From positions 1-30,399 of the forward strand of contig JAZSJQ010000076.1 in the NCBI GenBank assembly GCA_045534445.1: a stretch of 30,399 bases of DNA, read 5' to 3'. The stretch is from JAISGQ01 sp045534445 (GTDB taxonomy: Bacteria; Bacillota; Clostridia; Oscillospirales; Acutalibacteraceae). The position numbers and the translations under genes were made by a program. Under the pieces are notes generated by a model, which had not been told where the DNA came from, made no database searches, and saw only the letters and a list, made by a program, of their open reading frames with translations. This document shows positions 1-7,314 of the stretch, one piece after another. The first letter of the stretch is position 1, and each line of letters opens with the position of its first letter.

Positions 1-40
1 TAGAAGCACCTTGCTTTTCGTTATTTATGTCATTTTCCAT
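1..40 (-). CDS. possible 5' end of a further gene leaving the left edge (partial)
   Basis: On the minus strand an ATG at 40-38 opens a frame beginning MENDINNEKQGAS that stays open to the window edge. It overlaps the last codons of the upstream HD-domain gene in another frame, an arrangement typical of translational coupling. The ribosome site is weak and only 13 codons are visible, so this may be chance. No product can be named. Confidence 0.25.
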   Translation of the reverse strand, partial: MENDINNEKQGAS

Positions 41-593
41 CAGCAAGCTTAACAAAAGTATCCTTTCTGATCTCTTCCCTCAGCTCTTTCAGATACTCGG
101 AAAAAGCCACTTTGTCGTCCGCATATGTTTTGTTAAGCTTATATTCTTTCGGTATCCACGTGGATAGATCCGATATATTATGCTGTATCAAGGCTTCAAG
201 GCTGTCTATAGCCTTGTATATCTTCGATTCCACAGTTTTTCGTTCCGACATTTCTTCGTAAAGCTCACGCATCTCAGATGCACGATTCCAAGGAAGTGAG
301 TTTACCCACTCATAAAGCATCTCTTTTTCATCTGCTTCATTATCCGCTGTTTTCTCAAAGGTCGGTATATCCCCTGTAAATGCCTCTCCAAGGTCATGGA
401 TAATGCACATTTTTATAACCTTGTTCATATCAGCTTCCGGAAATTCGTCCATCATAAAAAATGCCATCAGCGTCATCATCCAGCTATGCTCTGCGACACT
501 CTCGCGTCTGCCGCCCTTTGTACAGCAATGGCGGACAGCATCCTTAAGCCTTTCTGCAACACTTATTGCCTCCAGCAGCTTCCTTGCCTCCAT
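30..593 (-). CDS. HD-domain phosphohydrolase, YfbR/HDDC2 (5'-deoxynucleotidase) type
   Basis: A 187-residue soluble protein with the HD metal-dependent phosphohydrolase signature: H36 in AEHSW, the H66-D67 pair in IHDLGE and D130 in KAIDSLEALIQ. The N-terminal order (VAERLKD..RHCC..GGRRESVAEHSW) follows the YfbR/HDDC2 family, whose members remove the 5' phosphate from deoxynucleoside monophosphates in nucleotide salvage; that activity is inferred from the family. Length fits the family (about 180-200). The ATG is preceded by GCGGAGGAAGTT, a strong ribosome site. It follows the thioredoxin-like gene by 22 nt on the same strand, so the two are probably co-transcribed. Another HD phosphohydrolase subfamily is the alternative. 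Confidence 0.85.
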   Translation of the reverse strand: MEARKLLEAISVAERLKDAVRHCCTKGGRRESVAEHSWMMTLMAFFMMDEFPEADMNKVIKMCIIHDLGEAFTGDIPTFEKTADNEADEKEMLYEWVNSLPWNRASEMRELYEEMSERKTVESKIYKAIDSLEALIQHNISDLSTWIPKEYKLNKTYADDKVAFSEYLKELREEIRKDTFVKLADGK

Positions 594-615
594 AACTTCC
601 TCCGCAGTTGATATT

Positions 616-1179
616 TTAATCTTCGCAAAGCAATTCTATCGCATGATAAAGCTCTTCTTTGCTCATCTCTCCTGAATGATGAGCAATCTGATTGCCCTCT
701 GCATCAATAAAAAAGGTCATGGGAATTCCATATACCCTCATATTTGTATATGCGTCTTTTGACGTGTCAAGATATACGGGAAACTGATACCTTTTTTCAT
801 TCAGAAAGTTTGTCAGCGATACTGAATTTTCTCTGTTGCCGTCGAATTTATTTACCATCATAAACACAACCTCATCCTTGTATTCATGATACGCTTCCTC
901 AAAAGCCGGCAGTTCCTTTGTACAGGCGTAGCACCAGCTTGTCCAAAAATTTACCACCACGGGCTTTCCTTTCATATCGGAAAGCTTTACTTCCTTCCCG
1001 TCAAGATCATACACCGTAAAATCCATTCCGCTCGCTTCTATCTTCTTTACATATTCATCAGCTTTTGCATCATTTCTTTCCGCAAGCATATTTCTCACAG
1101 TGCCGTATGCCGCCACTGCCGCTATCATGACCAATGCAAAAATAACGGTAATCTTTATAAGTACTTTTTTATTCTGCAA
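616..1179 (-). CDS. TlpA/ResA-like membrane-anchored thioredoxin-fold protein
   Basis: A 187-residue protein with one N-terminal membrane segment (about residues 9-25) serving as signal anchor, then an extracytoplasmic thioredoxin fold. The active site is W82-C-Y-A-C86 in the context NFWTSWCYACTKELPAFEE, and YGIPMTFFID carries the cis-proline typical of TlpA/ResA. Such proteins reduce or isomerise disulfides outside the membrane; the partner here is unknown, and no cytochrome maturation or CcdA gene lies nearby. The start is TTG at 1179, supported by GGAGGG six nt upstream; no in-frame ATG fits. It is the first gene of a two-gene unit with the HD phosphohydrolase. Confidence 0.85.
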   Translation of the reverse strand: MQNKKVLIKITVIFALVMIAAVAAYGTVRNMLAERNDAKADEYVKKIEASGMDFTVYDLDGKEVKLSDMKGKPVVVNFWTSWCYACTKELPAFEEAYHEYKDEVVFMMVNKFDGNRENSVSLTNFLNEKRYQFPVYLDTSKDAYTNMRVYGIPMTFFIDAEGNQIAHHSGEMSKEELYHAIELLCED

Positions 1180-1258
1180 AACAGACCCTCCTCATTTTTC
1201 TTCCTTTTCTGCAGTAATCTTACCATCTTGAGCTGCCGAAATCTACATATAATTTATT

Positions 1259-1300
1259 AAAATCGAGAGACATGCGTACATGCGCACGTCTCTCGATTTT
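1259..1300 (-). terminator. intrinsic terminator of the choloylglycine-hydrolase-family gene
   Basis: Arms of 18 nt (1259-1276 and 1283-1300) around a 6-nt loop; read on the minus strand the stem is complete with one G-U pair and ends in a TTTT run. It abuts the stop codon of the upstream gene. Confidence 0.8.
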
Positions 1301-2274
1301 CAATTCTGTCTGTAAATTTTCATATCCTTTTTCAGAGGATATACAGCAAGCTCTTCTGAATCAAGGTTTTCTCTGTGCATATCCACCTCTGTTATCTGAG
1401 GGTTTTCGTAAGTCGTGTAATAATAAATTCCGTTTTCTGTATTACAGCAGGAGGAATATACTGTTGTTTCATACTGACCCTTTTTGAGTTCCACAGCACC
1501 TTTGAGCTGTGCTACCGATGAAAGAATGTGAAAGAACTGAGCAATGTTTTCTTCTTCAGATTTGCCGCACTTTGAATTCTCTTTGACAAATGCTGCTTTA
1601 ACAAACCTCGACGCCGAACTGAAATCTCCCGGCAAACCTATTGCTCCCATTCCTTTACTGTATGAATGAAGGTCATTCTTTTCAGAAAATGCATTCTGTG
1701 CAGGATAGGGAGACAGCCCCATATAATTATTCAGATTTGTCGTCTGATAATCAAAAGGCGGACTGTTTGTAAGAATCCCCCATGGATTCTCATATATCTT
1801 CAATCCTTCCGCCGTCGGTTCTGCAACAATCGATTTTTCCCTGTCCGCAATTATCCAGTGAAGCGGGGTCAGCGGCAATTCGCTGCTGTATTCACACTCT
1901 ATGATATTCACATTTTTCAGCAGGTTTTTTGCTTCATCTGTAGTTCTGCACTGCGAAAGCACCCACGGAATGAATTCAAAAGGTGCAATATTGTCGTACC
2001 CGTCACGTTCCTCCGAATACTCAGCATAATCAGGGAAGCTCAGCCCTGCCATCCCCAGTCCCGATTCATTGACTCCATCGTAATAAAGCGGGTATCCGTT
2101 CCGTACATACGCTACGCCTATCATTGCATAATGATTCTTTATTTCTGACGCTCTTCGAAAAGTGAACCTGTAATTCCTTGGGGTTATTGTGATACTTTCT
2201 TTGTAGCAATATTCAAGATCAAGATTTCGCCCGAAATAATGCGCTCCGTTTATTAAACTTATTGCTGTACACAT
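1300..2274 (-). CDS. choloylglycine hydrolase family protein (bile salt hydrolase / penicillin V acylase-like)
   Basis: An Ntn-hydrolase of the linear amide C-N hydrolase family, 324 residues starting at the ATG at 2274. Removing Met1 exposes Cys2, the N-terminal nucleophile, and MCTAI plus R16 and D19 (GRNLDLEY) match the catalytic set. Further family blocks are ESGLGMAGLSF, the N of GILTNSPPF, and LPGDFSSASRFVKAAF with the late Arg. Members cleave conjugated bile salts, penicillin V or acyl-homoserine lactones, and substrate cannot be decided from these motifs. No signal peptide, so probably cytoplasmic. An upstream in-frame TTG at 2280 is unlikely because it would bury the cysteine. Start codon and ribosome site lie inside a perfect hairpin. 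The gene follows a sigma factor and its membrane partner. Confidence 0.9.
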   Translation of the reverse strand: MCTAISLINGAHYFGRNLDLEYCYKESITITPRNYRFTFRRASEIKNHYAMIGVAYVRNGYPLYYDGVNESGLGMAGLSFPDYAEYSEERDGYDNIAPFEFIPWVLSQCRTTDEAKNLLKNVNIIECEYSSELPLTPLHWIIADREKSIVAEPTAEGLKIYENPWGILTNSPPFDYQTTNLNNYMGLSPYPAQNAFSEKNDLHSYSKGMGAIGLPGDFSSASRFVKAAFVKENSKCGKSEEENIAQFFHILSSVAQLKGAVELKKGQYETTVYSSCCNTENGIYYYTTYENPQITEVDMHRENLDSEELAVYPLKKDMKIYRQN

Positions 2275-2307
2275 TGTCAATCCTCCTTTTCAGGAGGATT
2301 GACAATG
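2272..2307 (-). promoter_or_regulatory. perfect hairpin covering ribosome site and start codon of the Ntn-hydrolase gene
   Basis: Two 15-nt arms (2272-2286 and 2293-2307) are exact inverse complements around a 6-nt loop. On the minus-strand transcript the downstream arm reads GGAGGATTGACAATG, so it contains both the ribosome binding site and the ATG at 2274-2272, and the upstream arm would pair with all of it. No T-run follows, so it is not a standard terminator. It starts 25 nt after the stop of the DUF4367-like gene. The palindrome is seen directly; translational control is inference. Confidence 0.7.
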
Positions 2308-2332
2308 ATGCCTAATCATATTCGCTTACTGC

Positions 2333-3025
2333 TCACATTGCACTCTCAATTATTCTTATCCCATCTTCCAGCGTTATATTTCCTCTTATGGATATACTTC
2401 CACGCGGAATCTGTCCGACCATAAATGTATAACCGTTTTCCTTGTCTTCAAAATAGTAAATTATGCTGTCCTTTATCTGGATCTGCTTAAGTTTATGGTA
2501 TTCGGTGTCTGCAGCATACATTCCGTTCACAGAATCAAGCGCAAACACATAAAACTTCTCGCCATTCCTATACATCAACTCTCCCGGAAGACCTCTGTAT
2601 TCGCTGTCAAGCTCAAAGCCCTCGGGTACATACAATTCATAAGTTTTCTCTTCGCCTTCAGACGAAACATCGCCCGTACCGCCTTCTATACTGGTGTATT
2701 CCAGCGAACCGTTTGCATCGGAAATATTGAATGTGCTCATAAAGAGCATTATCTTCTCTTTCGCCCCCATGCCCAGTGCAAAGGCAGCAAGAACAGATAT
2801 AAGCGCAGCCACAAGTATCATTATCTTCAGATTTTTTCTTTTTCTCTGTGCGTTGATATATTTTTTATAGGACAATATCTTTTTGCCGAATTCATCGGAC
2901 AGATAATACTTCTCTCGCAGAAGCTCACACGGCGGCACTTCAGGATACAATCTGTTTTCCAGTATTCCTGCCGCCTCTGTCAGAAGGCTGTTAATTCTTG
3001 GATCGCTCACCGCTATGATACTCAT
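2333..3025 (-). CDS. DUF4367-like single-pass membrane protein, probable partner of the adjacent sigma factor
   Basis: A 230-residue protein with a cytoplasmic N-terminal region of about 65 residues ending in a basic patch (QRKRKNLK), one membrane helix at about 68-87, and an extracytoplasmic C-terminal domain of about 140 residues. The C-terminal region (YELYVPEGFELDSEYRG, then IYYFEDKENGYTFMVGQ) resembles DUF4367, seen in clostridial membrane proteins encoded next to sigma factors. The gene overlaps the sigma factor gene by 35 nt, suggesting coupling, and an anti-sigma or signal-sensing role is inferred from position and topology only. The ATG at 3025 has AAGGGAG directly adjacent, an unusually short spacing; a GTG six codons in is the alternative. 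Confidence 0.65.
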   Translation of the reverse strand: MSIIAVSDPRINSLLTEAAGILENRLYPEVPPCELLREKYYLSDEFGKKILSYKKYINAQRKRKNLKIMILVAALISVLAAFALGMGAKEKIMLFMSTFNISDANGSLEYTSIEGGTGDVSSEGEEKTYELYVPEGFELDSEYRGLPGELMYRNGEKFYVFALDSVNGMYAADTEYHKLKQIQIKDSIIYYFEDKENGYTFMVGQIPRGSISIRGNITLEDGIRIIESAM

Positions 3026-3602
3026 CTCCCTTATACAGTTTCTCCGATACTGCTTCCCGTATCCTCTGAAGTCTTTTTCTCACCGTTGCCGCCTTCAAAT
3101 CAAGCAGCCCCGCTATCTGCACACTTGACATGTCATGAACATATCGCAGGGTAAAGATATCCGCATATTCCGGTGACATCTTCCCCACAAAGTCCGCTAT
3201 CAGTTCAGCATCACTTTTGGATTCCAACCTGTCTACAAAATCATCATCTTCCCCGGCTTCATATTCACCATATTCAAACAAGCCTATTTCTCTTTTCTGC
3301 TTCGCATACATATTGAAAGCGCAGTTTCTTGTAACTGTACGAAGCAGCGGCAACGGCTCAGGTCCGATGTAAATACTGTCTATGTTCTTTGCTATACGGT
3401 AATATGCCTCCTGCACTATATCCTGCGCATAGTCATAGTCTTTTATTATCCTGTATGCGTCATCAATAAGCACCAGTCGGTATTTTTTATAAAGCGTTTC
3501 AAATAACTCTGCTTTTTCTGCATCGGTTATCATCGCAAGGCACAGTTCGAGTAACAAATAATCACCGCTAATCAAATAATAATATTGCCATAAAAAACTC
3601 AA
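2991..3602 (-). CDS. sigma-70 family (ECF-like) RNA polymerase sigma factor
   Basis: Up to 203 residues with sigma region 2 (YKKYRLVLIDDAYRIIKDYD then AQDIVQEAYYRIAKNI) and region 4 with its helix-turn-helix (MSPEYADIFTLRYVHDMSS then AGLLDLKAATVRKRLQRIREAV). This two-domain layout is the extracytoplasmic-function type. The start is uncertain: ATG at 3602 lacks a ribosome site, TTG at 3557 has a weak GGTGA upstream, and ATG at 3533 gives a minimal protein. Similar clostridial sigma factors carry a short hydrophobic stretch just before the acidic segment, as here (LLLELCLAMITD), which favours a start upstream of 3533. The downstream overlapping gene encodes its likely membrane partner. Confidence 0.85.
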   Translation of the reverse strand: MSFLWQYYYLISGDYLLLELCLAMITDAEKAELFETLYKKYRLVLIDDAYRIIKDYDYAQDIVQEAYYRIAKNIDSIYIGPEPLPLLRTVTRNCAFNMYAKQKREIGLFEYGEYEAGEDDDFVDRLESKSDAELIADFVGKMSPEYADIFTLRYVHDMSSVQIAGLLDLKAATVRKRLQRIREAVSEKLYKGDEYHSGERSKN

Positions 3603-3640
3603 GTAATTATAACTTCAAAATCTCGTAATTTCAACCCTCA

Positions 3641-3681
3641 ATTTACAAAAACGCAGGCTTTATGCCTGCGTTTTTGTAAAT
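3641..3681 (-). terminator. strong bidirectional intrinsic terminator
   Basis: Perfect 18-nt arms (3641-3658 and 3664-3681) around a TTTAT loop, with a GC-rich core (ACGCAGGC) and T-runs on both strands. It overlaps the stop codon of the nitroreductase gene and separates the two-component operon from the sigma factor unit. Confidence 0.85.
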
Positions 3682-4238
3682 TAATCAATTATCGTCAGCT
3701 TATTATCGCCTATTTCATGAGCTTCCTTGGATACATTGGGTCGTCCTATGCATATTGCTATGGAAAAATCATACCCCTCCGGGAATCCGCATTTATCCGC
3801 AAGCTCTTCCTTCTTATCGCCTTCAAATGCCATCGCGCAAAGCCCTATTATGACCGAGCCAAGACCCATTGACTGTGCGGCAATCGCAAGATTTTCAACG
3901 GCTATTCCTGCATCTATATGGCTCCATCTGTTATCCTTTTCAGAGGAAATGAAAATAACCAGCGGTGCGTCATAGAATATCTTGCGGTTTCTTGCATTAG
4001 TCCGCGCTTTTGTAGCTTCATCGGATTTTTCATCGATTATTCTCAGAGTTTCATTTTCAACGAGAGAAATAACCGCTTCATCACTTACAAAGGAGAAATG
4101 CCATGACTGCATATTCCTTGCTGTAGGAGATGCCAGCGCACACGCCTTCAGCATTCTCATCTGTTCCTCTGTTATTTTTTTATCTGTAAAACCGCGATTG
4201 CTGCGTCTTGACAGAATGGAATTGATAGCTTCGTTCAT
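3681..4238 (-). CDS. nitroreductase family protein (FMN-dependent NAD(P)H oxidoreductase)
   Basis: A 185-residue protein with nitroreductase hallmarks: the N-terminal flavin-binding SRRSNRGF, then ASPTARNMQSWHFSFV, and a glycine-rich C-terminal flavin site (AAQSMGLGSVIIGLC). The family binds FMN and reduces nitro compounds, quinones or flavins with NAD(P)H as a cytoplasmic dimer; the natural substrate cannot be told from sequence. Length fits short clostridial members. Either the ATG at 4238 or the GTG just before it could be the start; both overlap the stop of the histidine kinase gene, so it is the third gene of the response regulator-kinase operon. It is therefore likely controlled together with that system. 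Confidence 0.88.
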   Translation of the reverse strand: MNEAINSILSRRSNRGFTDKKITEEQMRMLKACALASPTARNMQSWHFSFVSDEAVISLVENETLRIIDEKSDEATKARTNARNRKIFYDAPLVIFISSEKDNRWSHIDAGIAVENLAIAAQSMGLGSVIIGLCAMAFEGDKKEELADKCGFPEGYDFSIAICIGRPNVSKEAHEIGDNKLTIID

Positions 4239-5782
4239 CACTTATCAGACCTTTCAGTGGTATCGTTATCCGCCTTCGGAAGGGTAAATCTGAATTCCAC
4301 GCCGTCCGCCACATTCCGTACAGAATAGGAGGTTCTGTACCCCTCCAGATTGTGGGAATCCAGTATACTGCTCACGATCTTCAGACCAAGCCCTGAGCCT
4401 CCGTACTTTCTTGTGCGCGCCTTGTCAACTTTATAAAAGCTTTCCCACAGGTGCGGAAGGCTGTTTTCGGGAATATAACTTCCCGAATTGTACACTATAA
4501 ATTCGATCTCGTCAACTTTTTCCGATACTCTTACGGATATTCTTCCGTTTTCAGGTGTATGATGCATTGCATTTGAGAGCAGATTGTTTATTACCTGTTC
4601 TATTTTGTTTGCATCGGCATAAACACGGCAGTCTCCTTCATTACTGCATTCTATGCTTATTTTGCTTTCTGCCAGCAGATAGCTGATCTTTTCTGTTCTG
4701 TCCGCGGCAAGCTCCGCAAGATCAAAACAATTTATGTCAAGCGGCGCTCCTCCGGATTCAAGCTCTGCTATATCAAGAAGACGGGATGCGAGATTACTCA
4801 TTTTTTCTGCCTCATCCTGAATTATTGAACAGTAATAATCACGATCCTCCCCTTCCTTTGTGAGCTGAATGGCTTCACTGTAGCCCAGTATTATGGACAA
4901 GGGAGTCTTGAGCTCATGGGATACGTTGGATATAAGCTCTGTTCGCATCCTGTCTATTGCTTCCTTTTCGCGGATATCTTTTTTCAGCTGTTCGTTAGCA
5001 ATGCTCAGTTCCTTTATTTTTACTTCAAGTTGGTCCGACATATGGTTTATGCTTTCTGCCAGCTGTCCTACCTCATCGTTGCTTTCAATTTGAAGTCTGT
5101 CATTAAAATCAAGATTTGCCAGCTTTTTCGTTGTCAGGTTAATTCTTCTGAATGGCGCAATTATCCTCTGTGTGATAAGCGTACTGAAAAACAGACCCAT
5201 TACAAGCACTATCATCATTACAAAAAACGCAAATCTGTTGTATATCTCTATACTGTGGTCAATAGCCGCTATAGGAGTATTTATTATTGCAAAATACTCA
5301 CTGCCTTTCACTGCATACTTTGCGCACAAAGAAATATACTGCGTATTCAGACGCTCATTTGTTGTTATTGTTATTCGTGGTTTCTTTGTAAACACAGAGG
5401 TATCAAATAAACCTCCGCCGGCTTCTCTGTCCCCTGAGATCGTCCATGAATTGAACCAATAACGGCCGCCGGTTCCCGGCACTTCATAGATCACACCTTC
5501 AGAATGGTAATTGGAATAATATGCACGAAAATCACTATTCAATATATAGACCTGAATATTCATGCTGTCTTCAATCATTTCAATCTTCAGATCTATTGAT
5601 TCCTTGTCTTCAGTATAATCAAGCTTTTTTATCTTTTCATAGCTTTCATTGAGATTGTACTGTTTTGAAGAAATATAATACACTCTCAAAAAAGCGGTAT
5701 TCAGTGCAAGTGTAATGACAACGTACAACGCAATAACGCCCAGAAGCATTATTATAATTTTTGCACGTATCGACATTTTCAC
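4238..5782 (-). CDS. two-component sensor histidine kinase
   Basis: A 514-residue membrane kinase. Two membrane helices (about 8-34 and 184-205) enclose an extracytoplasmic sensor domain of about 150 residues. A HAMP linker (about 206-260), a HisKA domain with phospho-accepting H289 in SNVSHELKTPLS, and an ATP-binding domain with N-box NNLLSNAMHH (399-408) and G2 box GGSGLGLKIV (461-470) follow. The sensor matches no family I can name. GTG at 5782 is the likely start, preceded by GAGGTGA; an ATG two codons in is possible. It directly abuts the response regulator gene (stop at 5783), so the two form one operon and presumably one signalling pair. The signal is unknown. Confidence 0.93.
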   Translation of the reverse strand: MKMSIRAKIIIMLLGVIALYVVITLALNTAFLRVYYISSKQYNLNESYEKIKKLDYTEDKESIDLKIEMIEDSMNIQVYILNSDFRAYYSNYHSEGVIYEVPGTGGRYWFNSWTISGDREAGGGLFDTSVFTKKPRITITTNERLNTQYISLCAKYAVKGSEYFAIINTPIAAIDHSIEIYNRFAFFVMMIVLVMGLFFSTLITQRIIAPFRRINLTTKKLANLDFNDRLQIESNDEVGQLAESINHMSDQLEVKIKELSIANEQLKKDIREKEAIDRMRTELISNVSHELKTPLSIILGYSEAIQLTKEGEDRDYYCSIIQDEAEKMSNLASRLLDIAELESGGAPLDINCFDLAELAADRTEKISYLLAESKISIECSNEGDCRVYADANKIEQVINNLLSNAMHHTPENGRISVRVSEKVDEIEFIVYNSGSYIPENSLPHLWESFYKVDKARTRKYGGSGLGLKIVSSILDSHNLEGYRTSYSVRNVADGVEFRFTLPKADNDTTERSDK

Positions 5783-6457
5783 TTACTTCACCTCAAATCT
5801 ATATCCTATTCCGCGTACCGTCACTATCATGTCACCTGCTTCGCCCAGCTTGCTGCGAAGCTGCTTTACATGGGTATCGACTGTGCGCAGATCGCCGAAA
5901 TAATCATAATTCCACACACCGTTGAGCATTCTTTCTCTGGAAAGCGCTACACCCTTGTTCTGCATGAAAAATACAAGCAGGTCATACTCCTTGGGAGTCA
6001 GTTCTATGCTCTCCCCCTTAAGATATACGACATGGGCAAGCTCATCAACATAAATATCTCCGCATGATATCCCTTTGTCCGCAAGACGTCCTCTTCTGCG
6101 AAGAAGTGCCTGCACACGCGCAACAAGCAGAGACGGAGAAAAAGGCTTTGTTATATAGTCATCCGCACCAAGTCTGAAACCGCCGAGCTGGTCGGATTCC
6201 GTGCTTTTCGCAGTGAGAAGTATTACGGGAATGTCAGAGGTCTTTCTTATTTCAGAAAGGACCTCCCAGCCATCCATCCCCGGCATCATTACATCAAGAA
6301 TAACAAGGTCGGGCGCAGGCTGTTCCATCGCCTTCTGCAGTGTTTCCACTCCGTCAGCGGACTCTGTTATCTCAAAGCCCTCCCGTACAAGAAAATCCGC
6401 TACAAGCTTGCGGATCCTGTCCTCATCGTCGGCAACAAGTATTCTTAGCTTATTCAT
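5783..6457 (-). CDS. OmpR/PhoB-family response regulator
   Basis: A receiver domain (residues 1-about 120) with the acidic pocket ADDED, phospho-acceptor D55 in VILDVMMPGMDG, the Thr of LLTAKS and K104 in YITKPFS, then a winged-helix DNA-binding domain (ELTPKEYDLLVFF, and LRTVDTHVKQLRSKLG with RGIGYRFEVK). It is the partner of the adjacent histidine kinase. The ATG at 6457 is chosen because GGAG lies eight nt upstream; an ATG six codons earlier (6475) is less well served. Direct repeats upstream at 6513-6532 are a plausible binding site for this or another regulator of the OmpR class. Confidence 0.93.
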   Translation of the reverse strand: MNKLRILVADDEDRIRKLVADFLVREGFEITESADGVETLQKAMEQPAPDLVILDVMMPGMDGWEVLSEIRKTSDIPVILLTAKSTESDQLGGFRLGADDYITKPFSPSLLVARVQALLRRRGRLADKGISCGDIYVDELAHVVYLKGESIELTPKEYDLLVFFMQNKGVALSRERMLNGVWNYDYFGDLRTVDTHVKQLRSKLGEAGDMIVTVRGIGYRFEVK

Positions 6458-6512
6458 ATCAGCAACTCCATTCATGTTATTGCCTGTAGTTTATACTTTT
6501 TATGTGATATGT

Positions 6513-6532
6513 TTGTGTTGCAATTGTGTTGC
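6513..6532 (-). promoter_or_regulatory. phased direct repeats upstream of the two-component operon
   Basis: TTGTGTTGC occurs exactly twice on the plus strand, at 6513-6521 and 6524-6532, so the repeats are phased at 11 nt, one DNA turn. They lie about 56 nt upstream of the response regulator start and end at the stop of the flavoprotein gene. OmpR-family regulators commonly bind direct repeats of this phase; binding here is inference. Confidence 0.4.
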
Positions 6533-7107
6533 TAATGGCATAATCCGGAAAGGATCTGATTGGTTTTCTCTGCACAGAGTACAAGTCTTTCGTCTTCATT
6601 GTCAAGCTCTGTTTTATCAAGATTGTTTATTACAGCAATTGAAACAAGCTCGGTATTCATAACGCTGAAGGATTGCTTCAGCTGACGGATCATCATTTCT
6701 CCGTCTTCATTTTCACTGCCTGCTGCCGCAAGAAGCACTGCCTTTCTGTGTTTTTCTATTGCAGGCTTTATTCCGCGCGAAAACCTTGCGTTATAGTATT
6801 TCTGAAAACGGTCAATAATGGCTTTCAGCGGTGAGGGAAAGCTCAGATTATATATCGGTGTTGCAATTACAAGCAGATCACATTTTTCTATTGAAAAATA
6901 CAGTTCATCAATATCGTGAAATGCACATTCTTCTCTTTTTTTGCAGCAGCCGCAGTCAATACACGGCGCAGCGTTAAGCTTGTAGGCATCGAACACTTTT
7001 ATGTCTGCAGGTAATTCTATTTTTTCAAGAAAGCTGTTCAGCATATTGGCACTGTTTCCGTTCTTATGCGGAGAGGAAAAAAGCACCGTGCAGGAAATTT
7101 TCTTCAT
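6532..7107 (-). CDS. NADPH-dependent FMN reductase / iron-sulfur flavoprotein family
   Basis: A 191-residue flavodoxin-fold protein. The N-terminal phosphate-binding loop is SSPHKNGNSANML, followed by a cysteine cluster CIDCGCCKKREEC (about residues 47-59) of the kind that binds an iron-sulfur cluster in iron-sulfur flavoproteins, and the flavin block ATPIYNLSFPSPLKAIIDRF. It probably transfers electrons between NAD(P)H or ferredoxin and an unknown acceptor in the cytoplasm. ATG at 7107 is taken as start; any in-frame extension would run into tRNA-Ser on the other strand, so the longer reading is wrong. Its ribosome site is weak (AAAGAGTGA). Confidence 0.85.
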   Translation of the reverse strand: MKKISCTVLFSSPHKNGNSANMLNSFLEKIELPADIKVFDAYKLNAAPCIDCGCCKKREECAFHDIDELYFSIEKCDLLVIATPIYNLSFPSPLKAIIDRFQKYYNARFSRGIKPAIEKHRKAVLLAAAGSENEDGEMMIRQLKQSFSVMNTELVSIAVINNLDKTELDNEDERLVLCAEKTNQILSGLCH

Positions 7108-7136
7108 TTTTATCACTCTTTCATTGAAATGAGTTG

Positions 7137-7165
7137 TTGACAAGTCGGGTATGATTTGATAAAAT
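7137..7165 (+). promoter_or_regulatory. promoter of tRNA-Ser
   Basis: Consensus -35 TTGACA at 7137-7142 and -10 TAAAAT at 7160-7165 with a 17-nt spacer; the tRNA begins 17 nt after the -10 box. Confidence 0.75.
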
Positions 7166-7182
7166 ATCTTGCAAGTGAATAC

Positions 7183-7271
7183 GGAGGGGTGTCCGAGCGG
7201 TTTAAGGAGCTGGTCTTGAAAACCAGTGACAGGGCAACCTGCCAGGGGTTCGAATCCCCTCCCCTCCGCCA
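7183..7271 (+). tRNA. tRNA-Ser (anticodon TGA)
   Basis: Acceptor arms GGAGGGG and CCCCTCC pair perfectly, followed by discriminator G and an encoded CCA. The anticodon stem CTGGT/ACCAG encloses the loop CTTGAAA, giving anticodon TGA (UCA codons). A long variable arm, as expected for serine, precedes the T arm with GTTCGAATC. Confidence 0.96.
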
Positions 7272-7314
7272 TGAAAAAGCCTGATTTGTCCGCCTGACAA
7301 ATCAGGCTTTTTCA
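7272..7314 (+). terminator. intrinsic terminator of tRNA-Ser
   Basis: Perfect inverted repeat of 19 nt per arm (7272-7290 and 7296-7314) around the loop CGCCT, with CTTTTTC at the 3' side. It starts right after the CCA. Confidence 0.8.

Noticed and set aside
2305..2424. A 39-codon plus-strand frame with a good ribosome site inside the palindrome
   Set aside because: The ribosome site exists only because the palindrome mirrors that of the hydrolase gene; the frame is antisense to the DUF4367-like gene and shows no protein features.
7108..7272. N-terminal extension of the flavoprotein gene on the minus strand
   Set aside because: The extension would be encoded antisense to tRNA-Ser and its promoter, and the flavodoxin fold begins at the ATG at 7107.
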